64,000 nucleotides of DNA, taken from positions 664,001 to 728,000 of the forward strand of contig WPIO01000064.1 of the NCBI GenBank assembly GCA_009760855.2. Reading direction: 5' to 3'. Each line of letters starts with the position of its first letter. Position 1 is the first letter of the stretch. Under the pieces are notes generated by a model. The model saw nothing but the letters and a program-made list of their open reading frames with translations. It had not been told where the DNA came from and searched no databases. The DNA comes from Cristatella mucedo (taxonomy: Eukaryota; Bryozoa; Phylactolaemata; Cristatellidae). Positions 23,548-33,522 of this stretch are shown here, piece by piece. The position numbers were made by a program, and so were the translations under genes.

Positions 23548-23965
23548 GTTAAATCAGCTGTTCCATTCCTGCATTTAAAGACCGTTGGCGACAGACGCTT
23601 TAGCTCTGCAGGTCCTAGACTGCGGAACTCGCCTCCACAACTTTTACGCAACGGCAACTGCTCTCCTTCTGCCGGCTATGGCTCATCCTTTCCAGCGATC
23701 CTGAGCTGCTATATTCATGCTACTCACTACCTCAACTGCTCTCCTGACTCTGCTATGCTTCCCACTTTCTCTTTGTTGCGTAAGATGATGACGTCTACCG
23801 AATGCGTATCGAAAGCCGCTTAATAAAATGTTCAATGTATCTCCGTCTGCAAATCGACAAAGCCATAAAGCCTTGGGCTGTGAGTGCGCTATGCAAAATT
23901 CTTCTGCGTAACGCCCACGTAGTCTTTGTGGAGTTACAGACGGAGATACATATCCATAACGTAGA
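23548..23965 (+). mobile_element. LINE family A 3' end with internal inverted segment
   Basis: It follows TTTAGCTCTGCAGGTCCTAG through CTTTGTTGCGT to GACGGAGATACATATCC. A piece of the terminal sequence is repeated in reverse at 23821-23868 (AATGTATCTCCGTCTGCAAA), inside the copy. Confidence 0.8.
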
Positions 23966-23999
23966 TGTGTCTACTTGACAACAGCGTAGGGTAACAGGC

Positions 24000-24900
24000 G
24001 TTCGACAACGGCCAATAAATACATCAATGGTACCGTGGCCAGGAGCTGAAATCAGTTCGAATACCAACGGCGGAAACACAACTGTCGGGGCACCAGCTTT
24101 TATGTGGCGTCGGCCGTAGAGTATCGCGAAATCGGTGCCGCTACATTTCGGAAACCCCGATTACTACATATAAGACAAAATTTAAGATTAAACTGAGCCG
24201 CCCTTTGAGCTAGGACTCAAGAATGCACCCGACAAAGGTAATATTATAATATTAAATTAATATTAAATGGGAAAATTATACATAATACTAAAAGAGTTCG
24301 CAGAAGATCCGAGCTTGCCTACTTGCAGGGCAGGCAAAGTGTCATTTTTACAGGCTGTTAGGCACAAGCGTTCAATGCCGTCTGCCTTCTTACCAGTGGC
24401 GCAACGAGACCTTTCGGCGTCGTGGAGAAAGCTATAAATGGCGTCCCGTCCCCTTTTCAAAAATTGCTGCCAAATAGCTCCACCACAGAAGAAATGCTAG
24501 TGAGGTTTGGTCTGGTCAAGTTTCTTCAAAAGCTGCTAAAATTTTAATAAGAAGACAAATTTGACGCAAAGATCTGTGAGGCGGGAAAACCCAGTTGTAA
24601 TTTTTGTCGGGGATATTCTATGGCTTTCTCCATTTTTCTAGGAATCTTCTCTGCCGTGAGACCAAAATCTTGAAAGAAATTCTCCAGGCATCTGTGTCCT
24701 TCGGTGGATTCTTTGTTCAACTGCAATTCCCCACAATAAGTTCAAAATCCAATCTAGGAGACTGCGACCTTGATATTTCAAGTGTTTCACTCGTGTCCTC
24801 AGACAGATGCTCCAAAAGACCTACAATGCTATGCGGCCCATCATTGATAACTTTCACAGCCTCCACTCATGCACTCGTATTGATGTAGAGTCACCTTTGA
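24000..24900 (-). other. possible decayed coding sequence, unclassified
   Basis: On the minus strand 24890-24540 reads INDGPHSIVGLLEHLSEDTS, then charged segments with stops (WRISFKILVSRQRRFLEKW). It looks like an eroded transposon or gene exon; no family assigned. Confidence 0.25.
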
Positions 24901-24962
24901 GGCCGTTTATTACGGAACGAGGAACCAGGCCGTAACTACAACTGCGCTAGCTTAGGAGCCTC

Positions 24963-24970
24963 TATAAAAG
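24963..24970 (+). promoter_or_regulatory. TATA-box-like element
   Basis: TATAAAAG in CCTCTATAAAAGTACG. No convincing + strand gene follows immediately, so its target is unknown. Confidence 0.25.
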
Positions 24971-25401
24971 TACGTCCGCTGTTCTCCTCTCGACAGCTCC
25001 CGTCGGAGGAGTACGCTGTTGCGGTGCAGGAGATCAAAAACAGATATTTGGTTAAAGTTTAGGTAGCCAATATCATTCATGGTCAGCACTTGGAAAATTT
25101 CAGTAGATCTCGTTTCTCCTCTTGTAGTAGTGCTTGCACCCCAGGGTTCAAGTGGTAACTGCAGACGTCTTTACGGAGCAAAGTTTTTTTCATGATGCTT
25201 TCACCATGCAGAGATTTTTTCTCCAGTGTCATAATGCTTTCTGCCTTCACTTTTCCAATCTTCTACATTCTTGTCACCGTTCTGTTTGCTTTCGTCCTCC
25301 TCAAACTGTTATTTCTTATTTCCTCTGCGATCGCCTACATTTTCCTGGTGTTTTTCTGAGTTTTTCTGTTTTTTAGCTTTGTTTTCTTCAAGAAATCTTA
25401 C

Positions 25402-25511
25402 CTGCACCTAGCTGAACTTAAAGGAAAACTCGAGGAGAAGAAAGATGCTTCTTTCTTCTCCTCGAGTTTTAATTTTCCGTGCTTGGCACCACTTGTCTTT
25501 TTTCCTCCCAT
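25402..25511 (-). CDS. putative minus-strand first coding exon
   Basis: Acceptor TCTATTTTCAG precedes AAGCC and an ATG in excellent context (GCCATGG). The frame reads MGGKKTSGAKHGKLKLEEKK and ends at a strong donor GGTGCAG|GTAAGA, after 36 codons plus 2 bases. The basic N-terminus is unrecognised. If the donor is ignored, a Lys/Glu-rich frame continues to about 25200 with a few stops, so a decayed gene is an alternative. The exon contains a 46-base perfect hairpin at 25425-25470. Confidence 0.35.
25425..25470. repeat. perfect inverted repeat, 21-bp arms, 4-base loop
   Basis: AAAACTCGAGGAGAAGAAAG plus A, then TGCT, then the exact reverse complement. Beyond the arms GGAAAA/TTTTCC pairs again after a short bulge. 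It lies in the putative minus-strand exon. Confidence 0.9.
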
Positions 25512-25565
25512 GGCTTCTGAAAATAGATTGGACAGACCAAAAATTGACAAAAATACACTAGCCAC

Positions 25566-25790
25566 AATAGTAATAATAAATTTATTTATTATAGCACTGT
25601 CAAAGAAATCCATCTCTTTCTAGGCACTTTACATCTGCTGCAAAGGAAGCATGATTGAACGGCTAGTGGTAAAATGCTCAATGACAACAAGCACAACATG
25701 GTTAGAGGTAATATGAACAGGACCAGCATGAAAATATGGTTATTGGAAACATGCACAGCGTCAGCACGCCTAAGCACACAAAGGATGTGA
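25566..25790 (-). mobile_element. LINE family B 3' end
   Basis: TAATAATAAA tail, then CATCTCTTTCTAGGCACTTT and ATCTGCTGCAAAGGAAGC and the typical downstream UTR, diverged. Confidence 0.8.
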
Positions 25791-26204
25791 GACGCAGTGC
25801 TGCCGTTAAGCCATTCAAAAGTCAATGGTCAAGAACATTACGGTAGTTTAATAACGAAGCCGACAAAGCAGAACGTGGACCATATCAAATATGGACAAAG
25901 AATAAGCAACGGTCCAATATATAGTAGTCCTAAATGACTCCTATTGGCTGAGCAAGCCACCATGCATACTCATTTTAATACTTCTGGCTACTTTTCACGA
26001 TCATGCTTTGATCAGCCTTGATCAGCAGTACCTGATATGGCCTTGGCAGAGGCCTATGACCTAGGCACACGTGATATATAGCCAATCAGTGGTGGTCTGC
26101 AGCTCCAAAAATAGCCGCGGTGTCCTGAGTCAGTCAGTGCTGCACTGAAGGTCAAGGTAAAATCACCCGGCAGAATGGCGGTGCAGCGGATTCAGTCAGC
26201 AATA

Positions 26205-26445
26205 GACGGATCATACTGACCCACTAAATGCTGTAATAAACATATGCGTTTTTAACTTCTTCATAAATGTCTTCAAGTCAGGGATGTCATGACGCCAGTA
26301 GGCCAAACGGAGAGTATACACCGTAAAAAGAACTAGACAAGCACAGAGCGTTGATGTACCCCATACTTCAGTGGTTCCTCGGATGATCGTTTTTTCGTTC
26401 ACATCAATACTCTGGAGTCTCCTACTGACAGTCGTAGTGACGATG
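26205..26445 (-). mobile_element. LINE family B mosaic fragment, inverted beside a + copy
   Basis: The minus strand reads RT sequence (VNEKTIIRGTTEVWGTS, LFTVYTLRLAYW) fused in frame to the ORF end (DIPDLKTFMKKLKTHMFITA). The middle of the ORF is missing. It abuts the + copy starting at about 26450. Confidence 0.75.
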
Positions 26446-26449
26446 CAGT

Positions 26450-27411
26450 TCGCAAAGACTGGTCTGGAGTAACAAGATTGTTGTTCTCACGTAAAAGTTC
26501 TGACTTTCAAAATTGGCTCTGCCAGCATATCTCCAGTTGCATCAGCTCGAAATCTAGGTGTCATATTCCAAAGCGACCTCTCGTTAGACGACCACATCAG
26601 CTCCACAGTCAAATCAGCCTATTTTCAGCTTCATAACATTGCTAAAATTAGGGCTTGTTTAGATAAGGATACCACGTCCAAGTTGGTCCATGCATTCGTG
26701 ACATCTCGTCTCGACTTCTGCAACTCACTGCTTACTGGCCTACCAGCATGTGCGATCAGGCGATTGCAGCTGGTGCAAAACTCTGCAGCTAGGCTTGTCT
26801 GTCGTGAGCGTCGCAGTTGCCACATTACTCCACTTCTCGCCGACCTGCACTGGTTACCAGTCAAGCAACGGATTGACTTCAAGGTTTTGTCGCTCACTTT
26901 TAGGTCTCTTCATTATATGGCTCCAGCCTATCTTTCAGATATACTACCCCATCAGGCAAAGCATTGTACCACTCGCTTTTCGGAATCCAACAGTCTAGAA
27001 ATACCTCGTACAAACCTTAAATCCTTTGGAGACCGTGCATTTAGCTCGTATGCTCCCACAGCCTGGAACTCCCTCCCGACCTGCATCAGAATATCCCCTG
27101 ACCTGACCACATTTAAAAGAAACTTAAAAACATACCTATTTAGGACAGCATTTAGTGGGTCCTTGTGATTCGTCCTCGATGTGCTTATGCGTGCTGACAC
27201 TGTTCATGCTGCCACTAACCACATTTGCATGCTGACCCAGTGCATGTAACCCCTAACCATGTTATTCATTTTGTTTGTTTTTCAAGCATGATTTTACTTA
27301 CTATTCTATTGCGTATCACTTTGCAGCAAATGTAAAGCGCCTAGAGAGAGATTAAGTTCTCTGAGGGTGCTTTATCAAGTGCAATATTATTATTATTATT
27401 ATTATTAAAAG
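26450..27411 (+). mobile_element. LINE family B, best-preserved ORF C-terminus
   Basis: From the SARNLGV-type block (26550) through ORF 26683-27168, encoding FVTSRLDFCNSLLTGLPACA, LQLVQNSAARLVCRERRSCH, DLHWLPVKQRIDFKVLSLTF, FGDRAFSSYAPTAWNSLPTC and TAFSGSL. The 3'UTR ends AAATGTAAAGCGCCTAGAGA, then AGTTCTCTGAGGGTGCTTTA and an (ATT)n tail. It serves as a reference for the family here. Confidence 0.92.
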
Positions 27412-27629
27412 AGTTTAAAAAAAATATTCACAATCAATTTTGATTTTGACACCCCTTGGCGCCCAGCGACATCTGTTCCCGCACCTCCCTTTGCTAGGCC
27501 AGTGCTCCTTACACTAAACGACAGACAGCCCGCCTAAAGACGTGTCTTTATTATTTAACAGACGGCTTTATTTCGAAGTGTCATCGAAAGCTCTCTCCTC
27601 AAGATGGCTGACAGCGTGACAGCCATAGC

Positions 27630-27633
<4 letters not shown>

Positions 27634-27685
<52 letters not shown>

Positions 27686-27723
27686 CGCACACACACACAC
27701 ACACACACACGCACAAACACACA
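27634..27723. repeat. (CT)n(AC)n microsatellite inside the left LTR
   Basis: CT run to about 27677, followed by CACACGCACAC repeats. Confidence 0.95.
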
Positions 27724-28899
27724 CTTCTCCGTCGCGACAACTACATCAAGGTCATGCAGCGAACGTGCGCTTACCCCAGCCCCTCTGTGACACACTCAGC
27801 CAGTAAACAACAGAGGAGGGTCGCCCCCCCCCTCTGCATGACAAAAACACCCAGCAGGCGAACGGCCAAAGCAACCAACGGCTACAGTATTTGAACTACA
27901 AGCCCCCCCCCGTGGTCTATAGATCGCACATGACACGCCGGGAAAACCTAAAGCAAAGTAGCCAATCGCGCCCACGCCAAGAGCAAAGCACGACACAGCA
28001 TCAGTAAAAGCAAACATCTTCCACACGCCCTCTGTCAACACAGCGCGAATTCGGCGAACCAGCTGTTGGACAGCCTAGGACGAGAAACATCAGCATCGGC
28101 AGCTTCAGGAACCCGTTAATCTAGAGCAGCTGCTGTCTCCTGGAGAGAGCCAACGTCTGCAACTTTCCGGCGCATGCCGTCCATATGTATGCCAACTCCT
28201 GGCCCGACATCGGTTACCCGGTCTTGGGGCAAAGGTCAGTCAGGCAGCTCGCACTGGGGGAGGGGGGGGCTTCACGAACACTCTCTGTCCAAGTGAGTGC
28301 ATGCACCAGCTCCACCGGTCCAACAGGTGCATCGCAGCCTCGCAGCGGACTTTTCCACTGGCACTCGTGGAGCACCGCTGCTTGGCGCGGCGGTGCTCTC
28401 GCTGTGTGTAGCGGACGCCAGATTGAACCAGATTAAACCGTGTCTAGAACATTTCCACGGCCACCATGTTCTTACTAGAGCAGTGACGGCGCTCAACGAT
28501 CGAATTCCCCGACGGACGACGGGCATACCGAAAATGCACGGTCACGCGCCAGGTCTCACACAGCCGCGTAACACACTTGCAATTTAAATGCAGCTGCATT
28601 GTCTAACAAAAGCTGCCGGGGCGGGCCGCGCTCACAGAATATATGCTCTAGCTCTATGAGCATATGAACCGCGGTGTCCTCGCTTTGCAGTTGCCGCCAG
28701 ATCGAAAAGCTACTCGGCCCACAGTCAGTCCACTACGGTCCATGTACGCCTCGCCACTCGCACGGCGCCCACTGAAACTAGGTGTCGGGCCTGCTCAATT
28801 ACCGCGGGAAGGGTCATCATCGATGGTCTGCACGCCGCCTTCAGGTGCGTTTAAACCCAACTGGCAGCCCAGCGATGAAAGCACGCGGTAGTTATTCTT

Positions 28900-29237
28900 C
28901 GAAATCGGCGGCAGCTCAATCAGCTATAGGCTTTATCAGCGACATGGTCGCTTAAGGACAGCCGCTTAAGGTCGGCCGAGTATTCATCAACGGTCTCGCC
29001 TGAGCCAATTGTCCACGTATAAGTTCGTCATAAGAACGGAAGCGATCTGGCGAAAACGTACAGTCCGCGATAGACCGCGAATGCGCCTCCAGTAAGAACC
29101 AGAGGTAACTACATTGCCAAGTCGGTGAAGTCGTGCAACCCCGCGACAATTTCGAATCGCACAATCCAGGCAGAGAAGTCTTCACTTCCATCAATATGAG
29201 TGTAGACGTCACAGACCTTCGTCGTCGCCTGATTCAT
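28900..29237 (-). pseudogene. gag remnant of the LTR element
   Basis: It starts ATG AAT CAG just inside the 5' LTR. The frame contains DFSAWIVRFEIVAGLHDFTD, an in-frame TAG at 29109-29111, then LPLVLTGGAFAVYRGL and, after another stop, GETVDEYSADLKRLS. This is the usual Ty3/gypsy capsid pattern (W..RFE..A ... L...L.G.A...Y ... GE.V..Y...L..L). It is non-functional because of the stops. Confidence 0.6.
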
Positions 29238-29335
29238 TGCCGCCGAAATAGCTAACTGTAAGAAACTACCTTATTTATAAGTGACACCGAAAGCTCTCTC
29301 TCTCTCGTGACTGCTCACAGCCAGACACCCTCAGC

Positions 29336-29404
<69 letters not shown>
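29336..29404. repeat. (CT)n microsatellite inside the right LTR
   Basis: CT run interrupted once by TTT; same relative position as the tract in the left LTR. Confidence 0.95.
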
Positions 29405-29752
29405 ACGTCTCTGTCGCAACTCATGCGGCCCGCGTCAAAACTACTGCACCAAAGTTATGCAGCTAACAGTGCTCACCCCATCTCTCTGTGGCACACCCAG
29501 CAGTCGATAAACAACAAAGGAGAGCCGGCCCCTCGCACGACAAAAATGCCCAGCCGGCGAACGGCCAAAACTGACGCAACCGCCTGCCACAGTATTTAAC
29601 TACATACGTTGTAAGCAGGAAGCAGGTGCATGAATTACTGCGAGCGCAACGTGCACGCGGGAAGAATTGCCCGTACCGCAGAGTGGCAAAGCGCAGCAAA
29701 CCGACAAACGAAGAGCGATCCACAAACAGAACTTACGCAAACGCACATGCCC

Positions 29753-29905
29753 TGCATCTTGCCCAAGAGGCAATGGGCTCACTCTTCCCGATCCAGGTGG
29801 CTGGTTCGAGTCATGTGGCGGTCCTGCAGCCCCTTATAGCCCTCTGCGAGCGTAGGTAGTGAGGGCCGCCCACGCTCTTCTGCCGGCGCATTAATGGAGC
29901 TGTTG
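29753..29905 (+). mobile_element. S1-type SINE, diverged
   Basis: GCATCTTGCCCAAGAGGCAA, GGCTGGTTCGAGTCATGTGG, GCTCTTCTGCCGGCGC and GGAGCTGTTGA. Confidence 0.55.
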
Positions 29906-30124
29906 ACTATTCCGGCCTTTGATTTTAGATTTTCTAATTTTATGACCGCAGCGGATTAAGCGGTATAATAACGTCCTATCTCACGGATTTTGGCAGAGAT
30001 GGAAGGCCTACGATGGAAAGGCTATGATGAAATGCTGGCGGGATCTGGTCTCGGAGATCACACCGCTGACGCCTAGCTACCTGGTTTAATATTGAGTTCG
30101 TCTTACAATTTAATGGTGCAAACA

Positions 30125-30295
30125 TACGAGCTGATCACTCGTCAGCTACTTTTACTCCCAAGTGCTGGGGTTTCTTGAAATTATCACGACGGAGTCGGAG
30201 TCATTGGCCTGAGTCAGGCCAATGACGCCGGTGCTCTCGTCACAAACGAAGGCGGTGAGCCTTGAGGCACCGAGTCGCTAGCGCTCCACCCTACA
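30125..30295. repeat. unclassified dispersed repeat, block R2 (first copy)
   Basis: See 54255-54440. This copy contains a perfect 27-bp palindrome at 30200-30226. The LINE A insertion at 30300 separates it from block R3. Confidence 0.55.
30200..30226. repeat. 27-bp perfect hairpin, 13-bp arms
   Basis: GTCATTGGCCTGA, G, TCAGGCCAATGAC; inside dispersed repeat block R2. Confidence 0.95.
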
Positions 30296-30299
30296 CACT

Positions 30300-30566
30300 T
30301 ACGCACCGACATCTACTCTCCGATTGTCGACTATGGCACATCTTTTTCAGCGGTCCTGAACTGCTACTTCTATGCTACTCACTACCTCAACTGCTCTCCT
30401 GACTCTGCTATGCTTCCCACTTTCTCTTTGTTGCGTGAGACGAAGTCTGTTGGCTACCGGATGCGTACCGAAAGCCGCTTAGGCTGTGAGTGCGCTATAC
30501 AAAACTCTCCTGCGTAGCACCTACATGGTCTTCATGACTTTGTGGAGTTACTGACGGAGATACATT
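30300..30566 (+). mobile_element. LINE family A 3' end
   Basis: ATGGCACATCTTTTTCAGCG through ATGCTTCCCACTTTCTCTTT to ACGGAGATACATTACTC; 5' truncated. It separates two blocks of a dispersed repeat shared with 54.25-55.33 kb. Confidence 0.85.
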
Positions 30567-30589
30567 ACTCACCGGAAGTTACGTTTCTA

Positions 30590-30735
30590 AAAATAAATGC
30601 CGAGTGACAGATAGAGATTAATAATGCGAATCTACAATCGGTAACTAAACACTCTAGTAGAGACAAACGCATGAAGGCAGACGATAAACATACGTACCAA
30701 AATCATTCGAGCCAGAATGAGAAGCTAGTTGCCAT
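30590..30735. repeat. unclassified dispersed repeat, block R3 (first copy)
   Basis: TAATGCGAATCTACAATCGG, CTCTAGTAGAGACAAACGCA and CGAGCCAGAATGAGAAGCTA align with 55190-55325. Confidence 0.55.
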
Positions 30736-31319
30736 AGTTGCAAGCAGTCTGCTACAGCTGCGCCTCTGAGTCAAGTACGACTAGCACGCTGTCAATAAAT
30801 CGCAGAACCAGAATTGACTCAGGTCTGGCGTCTGTAGTTGGGCTCGATTAGGAATACATTGAGTGTTCTCAAGCTGCCCAATATTAGACCGATGCGTCTG
30901 ACAATGAAATTTCACTTTCAAGTGGATCGAAAACGTGGAGAACTTAGCCTATAAGCTTGAGGTCTTGAGCCTCCAATGATCCGTTGTCGAGGGCTTTAGC
31001 TTAGCGACCAAAGCTATGATCCAGAAAATTCAGCCATAGGGTTTCTGAAGCAAATCTAACTGTCCTCTTCGTCAGTCGCGACTGCACCAAGTAATTCCCT
31101 TGTTTCGAACGGCACTTCCGCGCCGACGCCTGACGGGTAGGTATTTTCATGTAGCATATTTCAAATGCTGAATGAAATCCGGGCGTGATTGTGATGACAT
31201 GAGAGTTGAGAGAGATAATAGAGCAAAACTGCCTAATCATCTTTGGATCTTTAATTTGTTGGTATATATATATATATATACTAATAAATTATAAAAATTA
31301 TATATATATAATTTTTCCA

Positions 31320-31369
31320 TGCAATTTTCTTTATATTGGTATGTAAATACCAATGTAAAGAAAATTGCA
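31320..31369. repeat. inverted repeat, 23-bp arms with one mismatch, 4-base loop
   Basis: TGCAATTTTCTTTATATTGG plus TAT, GTAA, then ATACCAATGTAAAGAAAATT plus GCA. Flanked on the left by a 24-bp AT palindrome (31293-31316) and on the right by (TA)n(AC)n; this may be a small foldback element. Confidence 0.9.
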
Positions 31370-31401
31370 CGAAACATTTTTAAGAACTGAAAGATGGTCA
31401 A

Positions 31402-31420
31402 AGATTATATATATATATAT

Positions 31421-31483
<63 letters not shown>

Positions 31484-31487
31484 CACA
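31402..31487. repeat. (TA)n(AC)n microsatellite
   Basis: TATATATATATATG then CACACA repeats with one CAAACA interruption. Confidence 0.95.
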
Positions 31488-31677
31488 TGTATATATTTAC
31501 CGATATACCGACGGGAAATTGCGAATTCGAAAGCGCATTAAACCAGAAAGCAGATCTAAAATCTATATTCAAACGAACCAAACACAAACTAACTTAGCAG
31601 AAGCGAGAAAATAAAGTTCTCACGCAACGGCATACCGTTTTAGTCTCTTTTCAGAGCCTCCGTACTCAACAACAACG

Positions 31678-31959
31678 ATGCTTTACTTGTCAGTGACGAG
31701 TCGAGCTCGGCCCGCTCTGCAGTTCGCTAGCTACGGCGGGCGTCGCAGTCGTAGAGGCGGAGCTATTGAGCATTTAAGCAGTAAATTTACGCAATATACC
31801 AATTGCTGTCATTGGAACAGTGACGTCGGAGAAACTCTTAATTTGGTTGTAAATGGCGGCCTTGACGACATGCCCCAGCCCGTTGAAATAGCGGCTATGC
31901 TGAATGCAGCGCCCCTGAGCTCGCGTCGCATTAGCCCCTCAATGCGCAGGCGCGAGTAA
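31678..31959 (+). CDS. 93-codon ORF, weakly COX5A-like, mitochondrial-type N-terminus
   Basis: The first 28 residues (MLYLSVTSRARPALQFASYG then RRSRRGG) are Arg-rich with no acidic residue, like a mitochondrial presequence. Residues 30-75 (EHLSSKFTQYTN ... ETLNLVV ... DDMPQPVEIAAMLNAA) follow the cytochrome c oxidase subunit 5A order E-F-x-x-R-W-x-x-Y-x-N ... MVPEPxIIxAALRA, with about 11 identities over 38 positions by eye and a one-residue gap. The ORF ends sooner than COX5A; a donor-like CGA|GTAAAG at the end could lead to another exon. Chance resemblance is possible. Confidence 0.25.
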   Translation: MLYLSVTSRARPALQFASYGGRRSRRGGAIEHLSSKFTQYTNCCHWNSDVGETLNLVVNGGLDDMPQPVEIAAMLNAAPLSSRRISPSMRRRE

Positions 31960-32484
31960 AGCTAACAGATTCATAGATAGCAATTCATTTCGAGCACTAC
32001 GATTGGCCGAGCTGGACATGCGTTCTTAGTTTGACTGATAGTCGCTGTGAGGAGACGCCAGCGCTGCTTCGACGGGTAACCCAGCGGCTCAGTAAGTGTG
32101 CGCGGAGCGCGCTAAGCGCGATCGCGTCGTTTGATAATAGGGGCTGCCGAAAATTTAATAAGACAAATGAGCTGCCTGTCATTTTTCTGCTCATAAGCAC
32201 ACTGCTTGCTTTGCTTATCGCTTCCGCCGGTCGTCATTTATGCTGTCCGCCGCGACACGTGTGGGCTCTTTCGCTTCCTGCCCAGCAGCGCTGAGATCCT
32301 TGCGGCCACTCACCACGCTGTTGGTACTACCTATCGTGTAGGGATTGTAGCGGCAGCTGTTATTATAGACAGTGTCTTTAGTTCGTGTGCTCCCAAAGCA
32401 GTTGCGCCAAGAGACTGTTTTATTGCCGTGTGGAGGGATGATTTTGCAATCAAACCTGTTTTTAGTCGTTCGCGTCGATTTGTC

Positions 32485-33425
32485 TCAACTCCCTTGCTGC
32501 ATGTATTGATGACATCCGCACATGGATGGCAGCAAACTTTCCTAAATTGAATGGTGATAAAACCTACTGGCTAGTCAGGGTCAAACCAAATGTGATTCAG
32601 AAATTGGAAAGGCTTAACACTCAAAATCGACTCAGCCAGCATATCTCCTGTTGAATCTGCACGAAATCTAGGTGTCATGTTCCAAGTGACCTCTCATTAG
32701 ACGACCACATCAGCTCCTCATTTAAGTCTGCCTACTTCAGCTAGATAACATTGTTAAAATTCAGGCTTGTTTAGACAGAGATACCACATCTAAATTGGCC
32801 CATGCATTTTTGACATCCCGTCTCAACATCTGTAAATAACTACTTGCTGGTCTGCCGGCCTGCACACCCAGGCACTTACAGCTGGTGCAAAACTGCAGCT
32901 AGCCTTCTGTTGCAGTTGCCACAACACGTTCTCGCCGGCCTGCACTGGCTCGCAGTCAAGCAACGCATCGACTTCAAGGTTTTGTCACTCGCTTGTATGT
33001 CTCACCATTCTTTGGCTCCAGCCTACCTATCAGATCTACTTCCCCACCAGGCTAAGCATCGTGCCACCTGCTTTTCGAAATCCAACTGTTTACCCATACC
33101 TCGTACAAATCTCAAATCCTTTGGAGACCGTGCATTTAGTTCGTATGCTCCCAAAGCCTGGAAATCACTCCCGACTTGCTTCAGAACATTCCCTGACTTG
33201 ACCATTTTTATAAAGAAACTAAAAAGCATCTCTTTATCTCATTTAGTGGGTCCCTGTGATTCGTCGTTTATGTGCTTATGCGTGCTGACACTGCATTCTT
33301 CCACTAACCAAATTTGCATGCCGACCCTGTCCATGTCACCCCTAACCATGTTATTCTTGTTGTTTATCGAGCACGATACCACTAACCATTCGAGCGTGCT
33401 TTCTTTGCAGCGAATGTAAAGTTCC

Positions 33426-33471
<46 letters not shown>

Positions 33472-33522
33472 GAGATTGAGTTCTCAAAGGGCACCATATC
33501 AACTGCATTATTATTATTACTA
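32485..33522 (+). mobile_element. LINE family B copy with microsatellite in its 3'UTR
   Basis: ORF remnants (DLHWLAVKQRIDFKVLSL-like block; FGDRAFSSYAPKAWKSLPTC) have several frame breaks. The 3'UTR AGAGAGAGATT motif is expanded to (GA)n at about 33428-33475. It ends with ACTGCATTATTATTATTACT. Confidence 0.9.
33428..33475. repeat. (GA)n microsatellite within a LINE B 3'UTR
   Basis: Expanded at the position of the family's AGAGAGAGATT motif. Confidence 0.95.

Larger units (their letters stand above)
27543..29604 (-). mobile_element. internally deleted LTR retrotransposon, Ty3/gypsy-like
   Basis: Two related sequences, 27543-27900 and 29257-29604, share the block (T)TATTT..AAGTG.CA.CGAAAGCTCTC, a (CT)n tract, CAACAAAGG/CAACAGAGG, GGCGAACGGCCAAA and the end ACAGTATTT(G)AACTACA. 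On the minus strand each starts TGTAGTT. The minus-strand sequence just before the left copy is a polypurine tract (ACGGGGGGGGGCT, 27901-27912), exactly where a 3' LTR needs one. The inside holds a gag remnant but no pol was found. Flanks TACG on the right and GACG on the left may be a degenerate target duplication. No clear primer-binding site. Confidence 0.65.
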
